A stretch of DNA of 64,000 nucleotides. It comes from an uncultured Alcanivorax sp. (GTDB taxonomy: Bacteria; Pseudomonadota; Gammaproteobacteria; Pseudomonadales; Alcanivoracaceae). The notes under the pieces were generated by a model. That model searched no databases and had not been told where the DNA came from. It saw nothing but the letters and a program-made list of their open reading frames with translations. The position numbers and the translations under genes are program-made. This document shows positions 36,928-46,595 of the stretch, one piece after another. Numbering within the stretch: position 1 is the stretch's first letter; every line of letters begins with the position of its first letter. Location: NCBI RefSeq assembly GCF_947258575.1, contig NZ_CAMYIV010000007.1, positions 28,586 to 92,585 of the forward strand. Direction: 5' to 3'.

Positions 36928-38988
36928 TTATTCCTCCTCGCTATCAGCATCCTCAACCTCAACGTTCTTTGCCGAATCGTTTTGCCCGGCTTCGTAGGCA
37001 TCACGGTATTCCGGTGATACGTTACTGCGGCCCTGGAACACCTGCTCAAGACTCACCGGCAGCGGATTGCGCACGACCTGCTCCAGTTCACCCTTGCGAT
37101 TCAGCTCGAACTGCAAGGCAGTAATCCCCATGTACTTCTGCCGGGTCATGCTCAGCAGCCGCTCATTATCCGGCAGGATGGTGGGCCGTAAAAACACCAT
37201 CAGGTTGCTTTTTTCTCGCGAATTACTGGTGGAGCGAAACAGAATGCCTAGCAGAGGGATATCCCCCAGGATCGGCACCTTGCGTACCGTCTTGGTAATG
37301 TTATCGCGAATCAACCCGCCCAGAGCAATGGTCTCGCCATCGTCCGCCAGCACCGTACTTTCCAGCTTACGGGTGGTGGTCACGATATCCGCCGCTTCGC
37401 CGACGGAGTCCTTCACCTGGGAGTTTTCCTGCTCCAGCTCCAGGCGGATGGTAGACAGCCCTGCCACATGCGGCGTCACCCTCAGGCTCAACCCCACATC
37501 TTCACGCTGGATCGTCTGGAACGGATTGGACACGCCGGAACCGGTACTGGTGCTGGTGCCGGTGATGAAGGGCACATTCTCCCCCACCACGATGGACGCT
37601 TCCTGATTATCCAGGGTAAGAATGCTGGGGGTAGAGAGCAGGTTTACGTCGGTGGAGGTGGACAGAGCCTGGATAAGCGCCCCCCACTTCAAATCACCGT
37701 TGGAGTCCTGCTCCCCGAAGCCCATGGTAATACCGTCGCCCAGGGACAGGCCTGACGGGTCATCGGTAGCCAGAGCCTGAACAATGGAATTGATCGTCAG
37801 CCCGGCGTTGCCAAAGTTAATGGCACCGACGCCGGTTTCATCACTGCCAGCCACATATTGAAAACCCAGGGCCTTGCCGGTATCACCGGAGACTTCCACG
37901 ATGGCTGCCTCGATAAGAATCTGCGCACGGCGCACATCCAGCTGGCTGATCACCGACATGATTTCCTTCATCATCGCCGGCTCTGCGCGGATCACCAGGG
38001 CGTTGAGAGATTTGTCGGCCTGGATGGAGACCTTGTCACCGGTAATGGATGCCGCTGCGGCCTTGCCGTCGGCACCGGGCTTGGCCGCGGAGGCGCCCTC
38101 GGCAAAATTCTTCAGCAACTCGGCCAGGGCCTCGGCATCACCATGGCTGAGGCGTACCACTTGCACACCGCCCGTGGCACTGGCAGGTGTATCCAGGTTG
38201 CCAATCATTTGGGCCATGCGTTGGCGGGTAATCCGGTCACCCTTGATGATCAGCCGGTTGGTGCGTTCATCCGCTACCACCGTCACACCACCGTCCTTGG
38301 TCTTGCCGCGACGGCCACCGGTCTGCGGGGTCAGGCTTTCCAGCATTTTCACCATGTCGCCGGCGAAAGCATGCTCCAGCTTGATCACCTGTACATCCTC
38401 GGACTCGGCATTGTCCAGGCTGGCGATGATCGCTTCCATGCGGCGGATATTGTCAATGTGATCACTGATGATCAGGGCATTGGCCGAGCCCACGGCGGCC
38501 AGATGGCCGTACTGGGGCACCAGCGGCCGCAGCACCGGTACCAGCTCTTCCACCGGAGAGTTTTCCACCGGAATCACCCGGGTCACTAGTGCTTCGCCAC
38601 CGGCCGCATTTTTGCCCACCAGCGGCAGGTTGCTTTGCTTGGCGGTGGTGTTGGGAACAATCTTGATAATGTCGCCGGATGGCACCGCCGCATAGCCATG
38701 CACCTGCAGCACGGACAGAAACAGCTCGTAAACCTCTGCGGCAGACAGCGCCTTGGTGGACACGACAGTAACGTCCCGGGCACGAACGCGGGGGTCAACC
38801 ACGAAGTTCTTGCCGGTCATGTCGGCAATCTGGCTGATAAACGCCTGGATATCCGCATTACGGATATTCACCGTCCAGCTCTTGCCATCTTCACTGGCCG
38901 CAACCTGGGCATGGGAGGAAAAAGCCGTTACCGACAACAGCACCACAATCAGTGTTCGAAGTGCCGAGGCTTTGAAAAAGGACATCAT
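36928..38988 (-). CDS. gspD: type II secretion secretin GspD
   Basis: 686 aa outer-membrane secretin. Signal peptide cut after SSHA. N0 domain (WTVNIRNADIQAFISQIADM) and N1-N3 KH-like domains with the GGRRGKTKDGG linker. The secretin core ends in LRVTPHVA, VPILGDIPLLGILF and FLRPTI. The acidic C-terminus (EVEDADSEEE) could be the S-domain/pilotin contact. The start is uncertain: a GTG at 38998-39000 overlaps the gspC stop, while the ATG at 38986-38988 gives a normal signal peptide, chosen here. Confidence 0.95.
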   Translation of the reverse strand: MMSFFKASALRTLIVVLLSVTAFSSHAQVAASEDGKSWTVNIRNADIQAFISQIADMTGKNFVVDPRVRARDVTVVSTKALSAAEVYELFLSVLQVHGYAAVPSGDIIKIVPNTTAKQSNLPLVGKNAAGGEALVTRVIPVENSPVEELVPVLRPLVPQYGHLAAVGSANALIISDHIDNIRRMEAIIASLDNAESEDVQVIKLEHAFAGDMVKMLESLTPQTGGRRGKTKDGGVTVVADERTNRLIIKGDRITRQRMAQMIGNLDTPASATGGVQVVRLSHGDAEALAELLKNFAEGASAAKPGADGKAAAASITGDKVSIQADKSLNALVIRAEPAMMKEIMSVISQLDVRRAQILIEAAIVEVSGDTGKALGFQYVAGSDETGVGAINFGNAGLTINSIVQALATDDPSGLSLGDGITMGFGEQDSNGDLKWGALIQALSTSTDVNLLSTPSILTLDNQEASIVVGENVPFITGTSTSTGSGVSNPFQTIQREDVGLSLRVTPHVAGLSTIRLELEQENSQVKDSVGEAADIVTTTRKLESTVLADDGETIALGGLIRDNITKTVRKVPILGDIPLLGILFRSTSNSREKSNLMVFLRPTILPDNERLLSMTRQKYMGITALQFELNRKGELEQVVRNPLPVSLEQVFQGRSNVSPEYRDAYEAGQNDSAKNVEVEDADSEEE

Positions 38989-38999
38989 AAAACCACTCA

Positions 39000-39863
39000 C
39001 TATGGCGGATAATTCACGGTGAATTGCTGATCACCCCGCTGCACCACGATACTGGCCTGCCGGGTTTCCTGGAATGAGCGCAACGCAGCCATATCACCTT
39101 CCTCCGTCCCCAGCGAATGGCCGTTGACCGAGAGGATGACATCATTGCTTTGCAAGCCGACCTGACTGATCAACTGCTTGGGGGCCCGCTTGCCCAACTG
39201 ATAGCCCTGATTATCCCCCTGGGCCACCGGCTGCAGCCCCAACTGGCCAATAATGGCCTTGCGTTGACGCTGCATGTCTTCCTCGCTGCCTTCCGCAATC
39301 TGCGATTGCTGGGGCTCACGTTCAACCGCTGGCTGGCGAGACACCTGACTGACCCCACCCAGAGAACTGTCCGACCAGCGCAGGGTTTCCAGGCGCCCGG
39401 CCCGGCGCAGGATCACCCGGTCCGGGTACACCTCTTCCAGGCTGGCATTACCAGGGATACTGTCGCCGATACGGTACAACTCACCTTCCTTGCCCTTTTC
39501 GGCAATGATGGCGGACGCTTTGTCGGTATCAGCGGTCTGGAACACACCAAGCAGCTCCAGACGCAGGCGGGTTTCCGGAGCGTCCGTGGGTTTGTCAGAC
39601 TGGGGGGCAGCTTCCTGCTCGAAACTTCCGAACAATTGCCAGCTGTCCACCTGGGACTGGCTCAGGATCACAGCCTGCCCGGAGGAAGCCACCTGCAGAC
39701 GGGTCTTGCTGTTGGAGGGGATCGGCTCGTTGGGTCCGTACCACAGCAGCCAGAAGGTCTGGGCCAGCACAAAGGCCAATGCAATCACCAGCAAAATGGC
39801 AACCAACCAGCGCACCGGCTTGCCCCACTGCTGATACTGACCCCACGCTGCCCACTGCGACAT
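39000..39863 (-). CDS. gspC: type II secretion protein GspC
   Basis: 287 aa inner-membrane protein linking the secretion platform to the secretin. Single TM segment (~18-40), then the HR domain (LELLGVFQTADTDKASAIIA, IGDSIPG) and a C-terminal PDZ-like domain (QVGLQSNDVILSVNGHSLG). The start is preceded by AAGGAAGAG. gspC and gspD form a pair; gspE-M are not in the window and must lie elsewhere. Confidence 0.93.
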   Translation of the reverse strand: MSQWAAWGQYQQWGKPVRWLVAILLVIALAFVLAQTFWLLWYGPNEPIPSNSKTRLQVASSGQAVILSQSQVDSWQLFGSFEQEAAPQSDKPTDAPETRLRLELLGVFQTADTDKASAIIAEKGKEGELYRIGDSIPGNASLEEVYPDRVILRRAGRLETLRWSDSSLGGVSQVSRQPAVEREPQQSQIAEGSEEDMQRQRKAIIGQLGLQPVAQGDNQGYQLGKRAPKQLISQVGLQSNDVILSVNGHSLGTEEGDMAALRSFQETRQASIVVQRGDQQFTVNYPP

Positions 39864-40003
39864 AACTGTCCGCTCTTCCTTTATCGTTATTACCGGACTG
39901 AAGATACCGGATTTTAAGGCAAATTATTGCAATATAGTGTTACCGGAACCGTTATTTCCTGTTCTCGGCCCTGTCAGCCAGGCAAACCGGTAGCTGACAG
40001 CCG

Positions 40004-40732
40004 CTACCCCTGCTTGAGCGAGAATGGCTGGGACATCTGGAATACCACATCATCCGGGCTGCCACCCTGGCTGACACCCAGCAACAAGGGCCAGGCACGC
40101 ATGACTTCCAGATGGAAACGACCGTCACTGATTCGTGCCTGCAGCAGGCGCTCCCCGTCAGGATCTGCCACCCGCAAGGTGGGCACCGGCCCATCCATGC
40201 TCAAGCGGCCCTGTAATTCCGGCACCGTGGCTGAGCCATTGTTCCCCCAGGTCACCCTGCCACCACTGTAATCCAGGGTGCCCTGAAGTTGCTGAATAGT
40301 ATCGTCGGCAATCTGTAACGCCATCAGCACCGCATCGACCCGGCCGTCGGCACCGCCCTGGGGGACATGTTCCGCTACCAGTGCCACCGGCAGGGACAAG
40401 CGCGCCTGTTCCACCTGCCAGTCACCCCAGTCTGCGCCGACCCAACCGGACAGGTTTGCCTGCTGGCCCTGATCACTGCGCAGGGCCAGTTGCGCGCCCG
40501 GCACCAGGCCGTGCCAGTCCATTGTCCAGTTCAGCGAGCCCTGCAGTTGCTTCCAGCGCCAACGGGCCTGCCCCTGCCACCAGCGGCCACGGGGCTCGGA
40601 CAGAGTCAGCACGGCGCCACCCAACCGCACGGCAGGCACCCGCTCCACCACAACGGCGGCGGGCATGCTGACGATCAAAAAAACCAGCAGACTGGCAATA
40701 AAGACCAGTGCCAGCGTCAAGGTACGAGGCAT
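40004..40732 (-). CDS. gspN: type II secretion protein GspN
   Basis: 242 aa. One N-terminal membrane segment (LTLALVFIASLLVFLIVSMP), then a beta-rich periplasmic domain with the GspN pattern LGGAVLTLSEPRGRWWQGQA. GspN is an optional T2SS component of uncertain role. It lies ~8 nt after ssb and 140 nt before gspC; an imperfect hairpin (39971-40000) without a T-run follows it. Confidence 0.85.
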   Translation of the reverse strand: MPRTLTLALVFIASLLVFLIVSMPAAVVVERVPAVRLGGAVLTLSEPRGRWWQGQARWRWKQLQGSLNWTMDWHGLVPGAQLALRSDQGQQANLSGWVGADWGDWQVEQARLSLPVALVAEHVPQGGADGRVDAVLMALQIADDTIQQLQGTLDYSGGRVTWGNNGSATVPELQGRLSMDGPVPTLRVADPDGERLLQARISDGRFHLEVMRAWPLLLGVSQGGSPDDVVFQMSQPFSLKQG

Positions 40733-40740
40733 GGCGGTTC

Positions 40741-41262
40741 TCAGAACGGGATATCGTCGTCGAAATCATCAGCCGGGCCGCTGAAGCCGCCCTGATTTTG
40801 ACCCTGACCGGGATTCTGGCTTTGCTGTGGCGCGGCATTGCCGCCACCGTAATTTTCGTTCTGGTTCTGGTAGCCACCCTGGTTACCCTGAGGCGCATAG
40901 CCACCACCTTGACCACCCCCATCACCACGGCCATCCAGCATCTGCATTTCGTTGGCCACGATTTCGGTGGTGTAGCGATCCTGACCATCCTGCCCCTGCC
41001 ACTTGCGGGTACGAATGGAGCCTTCGATATAGACCTTGGAGCCCTTCTTCAGGTACTCACCGGCAATCTCGCCCAGCTTGTTGAAAAATACCACCCGGTG
41101 CCATTCAGTGCGTTCCTGCATCTGCCCGCTCTGCTTGTCCTTCCAGGTTTCACTGGTAGCCAGACGAACATTGGTGACCGCGCCACCGCTGGGCATGAAA
41201 CGGGTTTCCGGGTCTGCCCCCAGGTTACCAATCAGAATTACCTTGTTAACGCCGCGCGCCAT
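40741..41262 (-). CDS. ssb: single-stranded DNA-binding protein
   Basis: 173 aa. The N-terminal OB fold ([19 protein letters not shown]) is followed by a Gly/Gln/Asn-rich linker and the acidic tip DDDIPF, which recruits replication and repair proteins. The order uvrA / MFS / ssb is as in Pseudomonas. No clear LexA box is found before ssb, unlike uvrA. gspN follows closely and may be cotranscribed. Confidence 0.97.
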   Translation of the reverse strand: MARGVNKVILIGNLGADPETRFMPSGGAVTNVRLATSETWKDKQSGQMQERTEWHRVVFFNKLGEIAGEYLKKGSKVYIEGSIRTRKWQGQDGQDRYTTEIVANEMQMLDGRGDGGGQGGGYAPQGNQGGYQNQNENYGGGNAAPQQSQNPGQGQNQGGFSGPADDFDDDIPF

Positions 41263-41367
41263 GTTTCTCTCCGTGACTCTCTAGGTCAGTACTGTTGTAG
41301 TCGGCAATGCCCTGTCAGGTAAATCACCGGTTTCTCAAATGCATGTCAGATCAAGCCAAACATTGTG

Positions 41368-42735
41368 TCAGCTTTGCGAGGCTCCGGCGAGCCCCGCAAG
41401 CCGGGCCTCATCCAGTTCCCCGGCATCGACCTTGAGCAAGGCCAGGGCCTGCTCCTCGACGATGACGGTTTCCACCACACCGGGCACCGTCTGCAGCTCA
41501 CGGGCCAGTTTCTGCCAATCCTGGCCCGGGGCCAGGATCAGCACCCGGTTATCCAGTTTCGGCAGCTCCTGCAGCCCGGTCAGCACCACCAGCCAGACCG
41601 CCGCCAACAGCGCACAACCGTAGAACACCGCCTCGGCTCCTACCCACTGGTACAAGGCCCCACCCAGCTGCCCGCCGACAAAGACACCCAGGAACTGACT
41701 GGTGGAGTATACCCCCATGGCCGTGCCCCGGGTGCCCGCCGGTGCCGCCCGGCCCACCAGCGAAGGCAGCAGGGCCTCGAGCAGGTTAAACGCGGCAAAG
41801 AACACCAGCAGCGCCAGCACAAAGTGCCACAGCTCGGCACCGGCCAGGGCCAACAGAATCTGTGACACCGCCAGCAACACCACCGCCAGTCGCTTCACCG
41901 GCACCGCGCCACGCCGTTCGGCGCGGATAATCAGCGGCACCATGGCCACGAACCCGGCCACCAGCACGCCCAGGTAGATCAGGCTGTGGCTGCGCAGTCC
42001 CAGCCCGAGCCGTTCGCTGAGCAGGGCCGGCACCACCACGAAAGAGGCAGTCATGATCAGGTGCAGGGTAAAAATGCCCAGATCAAATCGCAGCAATGTC
42101 TTGCTGGCCAGTACCCGACGGAAGCGCACGCCCACGGGCAAGGCCTCCCCCTGCAATGCCCGTGGCGCCGGCACCACCAGGGCCACCAGCAGGGCAAAGA
42201 CGCCCATCACCGAGGTCATCCAGAACAGGCCGGACAGGCCCAGCCAGCTGGCCAGTAACGGGCCGAGAATCAGGGCCAGTACAAAGGAGCCACCCACGGA
42301 CATGCCGATCAGGGCCATGGCCCGGGTACGATGCTTTTCGCTGACCACATCACCGATCAACGCCATGATCACACTGGCGATGGCCCCCGAGCCCTGCAAG
42401 GCGCGCCCGGCAATGACACCATGAATATGGTCACTCATGGCCGCCACCACGCCCCCCGCCACAAACAGAAGCAGACCGATCAACAACAACGGTCGCCGTC
42501 CGAAGCGGTCGGAAAGCATGCCAAACGGAATCTGCAGCAGGGCCTGCATCAGCCCGTAGGCACCGATAGCGGTACCGATCAGCAGCGGTGTCGCGCCTTC
42601 CAGGGATTGCCCGTAGACCGCGAAAATCGGCAGAATCATGAACAGGCCGAACATCCGCAGCGCAAAGATGGTCGCCAGGTAGCCGGTGGTTTTCAGCTCT
42701 GTCCGCTGCAGGACACTGGAGGAAGATGCCGACAT
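41368..42735 (-). CDS. MFS transporter of YajR type
   Basis: 455 aa. Twelve hydrophobic segments occupy residues ~15-390, with motif A-like GMLSDRFGRRPLLLIGLL. The last ~65 residues form a soluble domain (LDNRVLILAPGQDWQKLARE through VIVEEQALALLKVD) similar to the ferredoxin-like YAM domain of YajR. Substrate unknown; probably a proton-driven exporter. The ATG at 42733-42735 is chosen; the 56-codon upstream extension crosses the intergenic region. It lies between ssb and uvrA as in related genomes. Confidence 0.88.
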   Translation of the reverse strand: MSASSSSVLQRTELKTTGYLATIFALRMFGLFMILPIFAVYGQSLEGATPLLIGTAIGAYGLMQALLQIPFGMLSDRFGRRPLLLIGLLLFVAGGVVAAMSDHIHGVIAGRALQGSGAIASVIMALIGDVVSEKHRTRAMALIGMSVGGSFVLALILGPLLASWLGLSGLFWMTSVMGVFALLVALVVPAPRALQGEALPVGVRFRRVLASKTLLRFDLGIFTLHLIMTASFVVVPALLSERLGLGLRSHSLIYLGVLVAGFVAMVPLIIRAERRGAVPVKRLAVVLLAVSQILLALAGAELWHFVLALLVFFAAFNLLEALLPSLVGRAAPAGTRGTAMGVYSTSQFLGVFVGGQLGGALYQWVGAEAVFYGCALLAAVWLVVLTGLQELPKLDNRVLILAPGQDWQKLARELQTVPGVVETVIVEEQALALLKVDAGELDEARLAGLAGASQS

Positions 42736-42888
42736 GAACGCTTGTTGCTCCAAAAGGGGTGGCCGCAAGTCACGGCCGCTACAAAAAGGCGGGCAGTGTA
42801 TCAGATTCCCCACGGGGCCGGACCAGGACACAGTGCCCCACTTTGGAGTCCAGGAATCGTGAAATCCGTAAAACCGGGCAATGGTAAA

Positions 42889-42917
42889 TTGAACCCCGGT
42901 CAAAGCGGTGATAAATT
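42889..42917 (+). promoter_or_regulatory. sigma-70-type promoter for the CsgD-like regulator
   Basis: -35 TTGAAC (42889-42894), 17-nt spacer, -10 TAAATT (42912-42917); predicted leader of ~50 nt. Confidence 0.6.
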
Positions 42918-42974
42918 CACATGCTGATCAGTTTTTTTTCTTAGGCTCCGCCTGAGACATCATGGACGGCATCG

Positions 42975-43625
42975 ATGAACAGCCCACAACAAACTCAACA
43001 AGTTTACGTAGTAGGCAGCCAGCAACTGCAAAACGCCCTGCTCACCGAATTTCTCGTCAAGGAAGAAGTGGCTACCAAGAGCATTCCCTCGGTGGAGACG
43101 ATCTCAGTGGAGACCCTGCGGGAATTTGACCAGAACCTGTTTCTGGTGGATTACCACAGTGTCGATGTGAACGAGGTAATCGCTCACCTTCTGGAAGCCG
43201 ATCAGGAAGTGGACAACGACGTTCTGATCGCCCTGTTCAATGTGGACAGCGACGACTCCCTATCCCGACTGGCAGGCCTGCCCATGGTCAACGGCGGTTT
43301 CCAGCATGACTGCCCCCAGGCACTGCTGAGCAAAGGCATCAAGGCCATTTTCGACGGCGAGCTGTGGTTCCCACGCGCCGTGCTGCAGGCCTATCTGATG
43401 AAAAGCCGCACCTTCAACAAGACCTTCTCCCGCAGCGAGGTGAACCTCACCGACCGGGAAGTGGAAGTGCTGAAAGTGATGGCCACCGGCGCCAAGAACT
43501 CGGAAATCGCCACCAGCCTGAATCTGAGCCCGCACACCATCAAGACGCATATCTACAACATCTTCAAGAAAATCAATGCGTCCAACCGCCTGCAAGCGGT
43601 GAACTGGGCACAGGAAAACCTCTAG
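42975..43625 (+). CDS. CsgD-like LuxR-family regulator
   Basis: 216 aa. The C-terminal LuxR helix-turn-helix (LTDREVEVLKVMATGAKNSE, then SLNLSPHTIKTHIYNIFKKI) and the ending NRLQAVNWAQENL closely follow CsgD. The N-terminal ~150 residues form a receiver-like domain lacking the acidic-pocket pattern of a true phospho-receiver. CsgD-type proteins switch on biofilm matrix genes. No curli or cellulose genes are nearby, so the target is open. It sits between an MFS gene and uvrA. Confidence 0.82.
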   Translation: MNSPQQTQQVYVVGSQQLQNALLTEFLVKEEVATKSIPSVETISVETLREFDQNLFLVDYHSVDVNEVIAHLLEADQEVDNDVLIALFNVDSDDSLSRLAGLPMVNGGFQHDCPQALLSKGIKAIFDGELWFPRAVLQAYLMKSRTFNKTFSRSEVNLTDREVEVLKVMATGAKNSEIATSLNLSPHTIKTHIYNIFKKINASNRLQAVNWAQENL

Positions 43626-43637
43626 CAACGCTTCATA

Positions 43638-43684
43638 CAACACGCACCGTGCTGCACGCCTTGCGTGCAACATGAGGCGTGTTG
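43638..43684. repeat. imperfect palindromic repeat, copy 3 (CAACACGC family)
   Basis: Outer arms CAACACGC (43638-43645)/GCGTGTTG (43677-43684) and inner arms GCACGC (43654-43659)/GCGTGC (43663-43668) form a two-tier hairpin 12 nt after the CsgD-like gene. It could aid termination, though no T-run follows. Confidence 0.65.
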
Positions 43685-43704
43685 CGGGCAGCGACCACAT
43701 TCTT

Positions 43705-43751
43705 TTGCCCTTCACACGAATTCGCCTATACTGCCCTGTTCATTTTGACAG
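43705..43751 (+). promoter_or_regulatory. uvrA promoter with LexA (SOS) box
   Basis: -35 TTGCCC (43705-43710), 16-nt spacer, -10 TATACT (43727-43732). Just downstream CTGT-N8-ACAG (43736-43751) matches the SOS box core exactly and would cover the start site. Confidence 0.75.
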
Positions 43752-43767
43752 TAGTCAGGGGTAGTTG

Positions 43768-46593
43768 ATGGATACCATACTGGTTCGCGGTGCACGGACT
43801 CATAACCTGAAGAACGTGGACCTGGATATTCCCCGGGACAAGCTGGTGGTAATCACCGGTCTGTCCGGTTCAGGGAAATCCTCACTGGCCTTTGACACGC
43901 TTTACGCAGAAGGCCAGCGCCGCTATGTGGAGTCCCTCTCCACCTATGCCCGCCAGTTCCTGTCGATGATGGAAAAGCCCGATGTGGACCACATCGAAGG
44001 GCTCAGCCCGGCGATCTCCATCGAGCAGAAATCCACCAGTCATAACCCGCGATCCACCGTCGGCACCATCACCGAAATTTACGACTATCTGCGCCTGCTG
44101 TTCGCCCGGGTGGGCGAGCCCCGCTGCCCGGAGCATGAAGCGCCGCTGGCCGCCCAGACCATCAGTCAGATGGTGGATCAGGTGCTGGCCATGGAAGACG
44201 GCAGCAAACTGATGCTGCTGGCGCCAGTAATTCGCGAAAAGAAAGGCGAGCATCTGCACCTGTTCGAGGAGCTGCGCGCCCAGGGCTTTATCCGTGCACG
44301 CATTGACGGGCGCATCTATGACATGGATGACACCCCGGATCTGGACAAGAACAAGAAGCACACCATTGAAGTGGTGGTGGATCGCTTCAAGGTCCGTGAC
44401 GACCTGCAGAACCGGCTGGCGGAATCCTTCGAAACCGCCCTTAACCTGGCGGACGACATCGCCATCATTGCGCCCATGGACGGCGACGGCGAGGAAGTGA
44501 CCTTCTCCGCCAAGTTTGCCTGCCCGCACTGCGGCTACTCCATCCCCGAACTGGAACCGCGACTGTTCTCTTTCAACAATCCGGCCGGCGCCTGCCCCAG
44601 CTGCGACGGGCTGGGCATGAAGCAGTTCTTCGACGAGGACAAGGTGATCAATTCCGACGAGCTATCCCTGTCGGAAGGCGCCATCCGCGGCTGGGACCGC
44701 CGCAACGTCTACTATTTCCAGATGCTCAATTCCCTGTCTCAGAGCCTGGGTTTCGACATGGACGTGGCATTTCAGGAGCTACCCAAGGATATCCGCAAGA
44801 AAGTGCTCCACGGCACCGGCAAGGAAAGCATCGAATTCCGTTACCTCAACGACCGCGGCGACATCATCAAGCGCAACCACCCGTTCGAGGGCATCATCCC
44901 CAATATGGAGCGACGCTACCGGGAAACCGAATCTGATGCGGTACGCGAGGACCTGCTCGGCTACATGTCCACCTCCAGCTGCCCCAGCTGCAATGGCTCG
45001 CGACTGCGCGAGGCGGCCCGTCATGTGTTCATCGAAGAAACCACCCTGCCGGAAGTGGTACGGTTGGCGGTGGGCAAGGCCCACGGCTACTTCAGCGACC
45101 TGAACCTGCCCGGCAGCAAGGGCGAAATCGCCGACAAGATTCTCAAGGAAATCCGCGACCGCCTGCAGTTTCTGGTCAACGTGGGGCTGGAATACCTGAC
45201 CCTGGAGCGCAGCGCGGAAACCCTGTCCGGCGGCGAGGCCCAGCGTATTCGTCTGGCCAGTCAGATTGGTGCCGGCCTGGTGGGCGTCATGTACGTGCTG
45301 GACGAGCCCTCCATCGGCCTGCACCAACGTGATAACGAGCGCCTGCTCAGCACCCTCACCCGCCTGCGTGACCTGGGTAATACCGTGCTGGTGGTGGAGC
45401 ACGACGAGGAAGCCATCCGCCTGGCCGACCACGTGATTGATATCGGCCCCGGTGCCGGCGTTCATGGCGGCAGGGTCGTCGCCCAGGGCAGCGCCCAGGA
45501 CGTGGCCGACAACCCGGACTCGCTCACCGGCGACTACCTGTCCGGTCGCAAACAGATCGCCATCCCCGCACAACGGCGAGAAAACCAGGGCGACAAATGG
45601 CTGACCGTGCACGGCGCCACCGGCAACAACCTCAAGGGCCACCCATTGAATATCCCGGTAGGCCTGTTCACCTGCATTACCGGTGTCTCCGGGTCCGGCA
45701 AGTCCACCCTGATCAACAACACCTTATACCCGCTGGCGGCCACCAAACTGAACAAGGCCACCACGCTGACCCCCGCCGTCCATGAGTCCATTGAAGGGCT
45801 GGAGCACTTCGACAAGGTGGTGGATATCGACCAGAGCCCCATTGGCCGCACCCCCCGCTCAAACCCGGCCACCTACACCGGCATCTTCACCCCGGTGCGC
45901 GAACTGTTCGCCGGCACCCAGGAAGCCCGCGCCCGCGGCTACAAACCCGGCCGTTTCAGCTTCAACGTGAAAGGCGGGCGCTGCGAAGCCTGTCAGGGCG
46001 ATGGCGTCATCAAGGTGGAAATGCACTTCCTGCCGGATATTTATGTGCCCTGCGAAGTTTGCGAAGGCAAACGCTATAACCGGGAAACCCTGGAGATTAC
46101 CTATAAGGGCAAGAACATCTTCGAGGTGCTGGATCTGACCATCGAAGATGCCCGGGAATTCTTCGATGCGGTGCCTTCCCTGGCCCGTAAACTGCAGACC
46201 CTGATGGATGTGGGTCTGAGTTACGTAAAACTGGGCCAGGCCGCCACCACCCTGTCCGGCGGCGAAGCCCAGCGGGTCAAACTCGCCAAGGAGCTATCCC
46301 GCCGGGATACCGGCAACACCCTCTACATCCTCGACGAACCCACCACCGGGCTGCATTTCCATGATATCCAGCTGCTGCTGGACGTGCTCAACCGACTGGC
46401 TGACCACGGCAACTCAGTAGTGGTGATCGAGCACAATCTGGATGTAATCAAGACCGCCGACTGGATCGTGGATCTGGGACCGGAAGGGGGCGACGGCGGC
46501 GGCGAGATCATTGCTGAAGGCACGCCGGAGGAAGTGGCCAGGGTGAAAGTTAGCCACACTGGGCGCTTCCTTAAACCCATGCTTGGACAATAA
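43768..46593 (+). CDS. uvrA: excinuclease ABC subunit A
   Basis: 941 aa damage-recognition ATPase of nucleotide excision repair. Two ABC modules: Walker [10 protein letters not shown] near residue 31 and GVSGSGKST in the second half; signatures LSGGEAQRI and LSGGEAQRV. Zinc fingers CPHC...CPSC and CEAC...CEVC are present. Length is normal. The ATG at 43768 is used; a TTG one codon earlier is in frame. The LexA box upstream indicates SOS induction. Confidence 0.98.
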   Translation: MDTILVRGARTHNLKNVDLDIPRDKLVVITGLSGSGKSSLAFDTLYAEGQRRYVESLSTYARQFLSMMEKPDVDHIEGLSPAISIEQKSTSHNPRSTVGTITEIYDYLRLLFARVGEPRCPEHEAPLAAQTISQMVDQVLAMEDGSKLMLLAPVIREKKGEHLHLFEELRAQGFIRARIDGRIYDMDDTPDLDKNKKHTIEVVVDRFKVRDDLQNRLAESFETALNLADDIAIIAPMDGDGEEVTFSAKFACPHCGYSIPELEPRLFSFNNPAGACPSCDGLGMKQFFDEDKVINSDELSLSEGAIRGWDRRNVYYFQMLNSLSQSLGFDMDVAFQELPKDIRKKVLHGTGKESIEFRYLNDRGDIIKRNHPFEGIIPNMERRYRETESDAVREDLLGYMSTSSCPSCNGSRLREAARHVFIEETTLPEVVRLAVGKAHGYFSDLNLPGSKGEIADKILKEIRDRLQFLVNVGLEYLTLERSAETLSGGEAQRIRLASQIGAGLVGVMYVLDEPSIGLHQRDNERLLSTLTRLRDLGNTVLVVEHDEEAIRLADHVIDIGPGAGVHGGRVVAQGSAQDVADNPDSLTGDYLSGRKQIAIPAQRRENQGDKWLTVHGATGNNLKGHPLNIPVGLFTCITGVSGSGKSTLINNTLYPLAATKLNKATTLTPAVHESIEGLEHFDKVVDIDQSPIGRTPRSNPATYTGIFTPVRELFAGTQEARARGYKPGRFSFNVKGGRCEACQGDGVIKVEMHFLPDIYVPCEVCEGKRYNRETLEITYKGKNIFEVLDLTIEDAREFFDAVPSLARKLQTLMDVGLSYVKLGQAATTLSGGEAQRVKLAKELSRRDTGNTLYILDEPTTGLHFHDIQLLLDVLNRLADHGNSVVVIEHNLDVIKTADWIVDLGPEGGDGGGEIIAEGTPEEVARVKVSHTGRFLKPMLGQ

Positions 46594-46595
46594 GA

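Noticed and set aside
41263..41340. LexA box before ssb
   Set aside because: CTGT and ACAG half-sites occur but never with the required 8-nt spacing.
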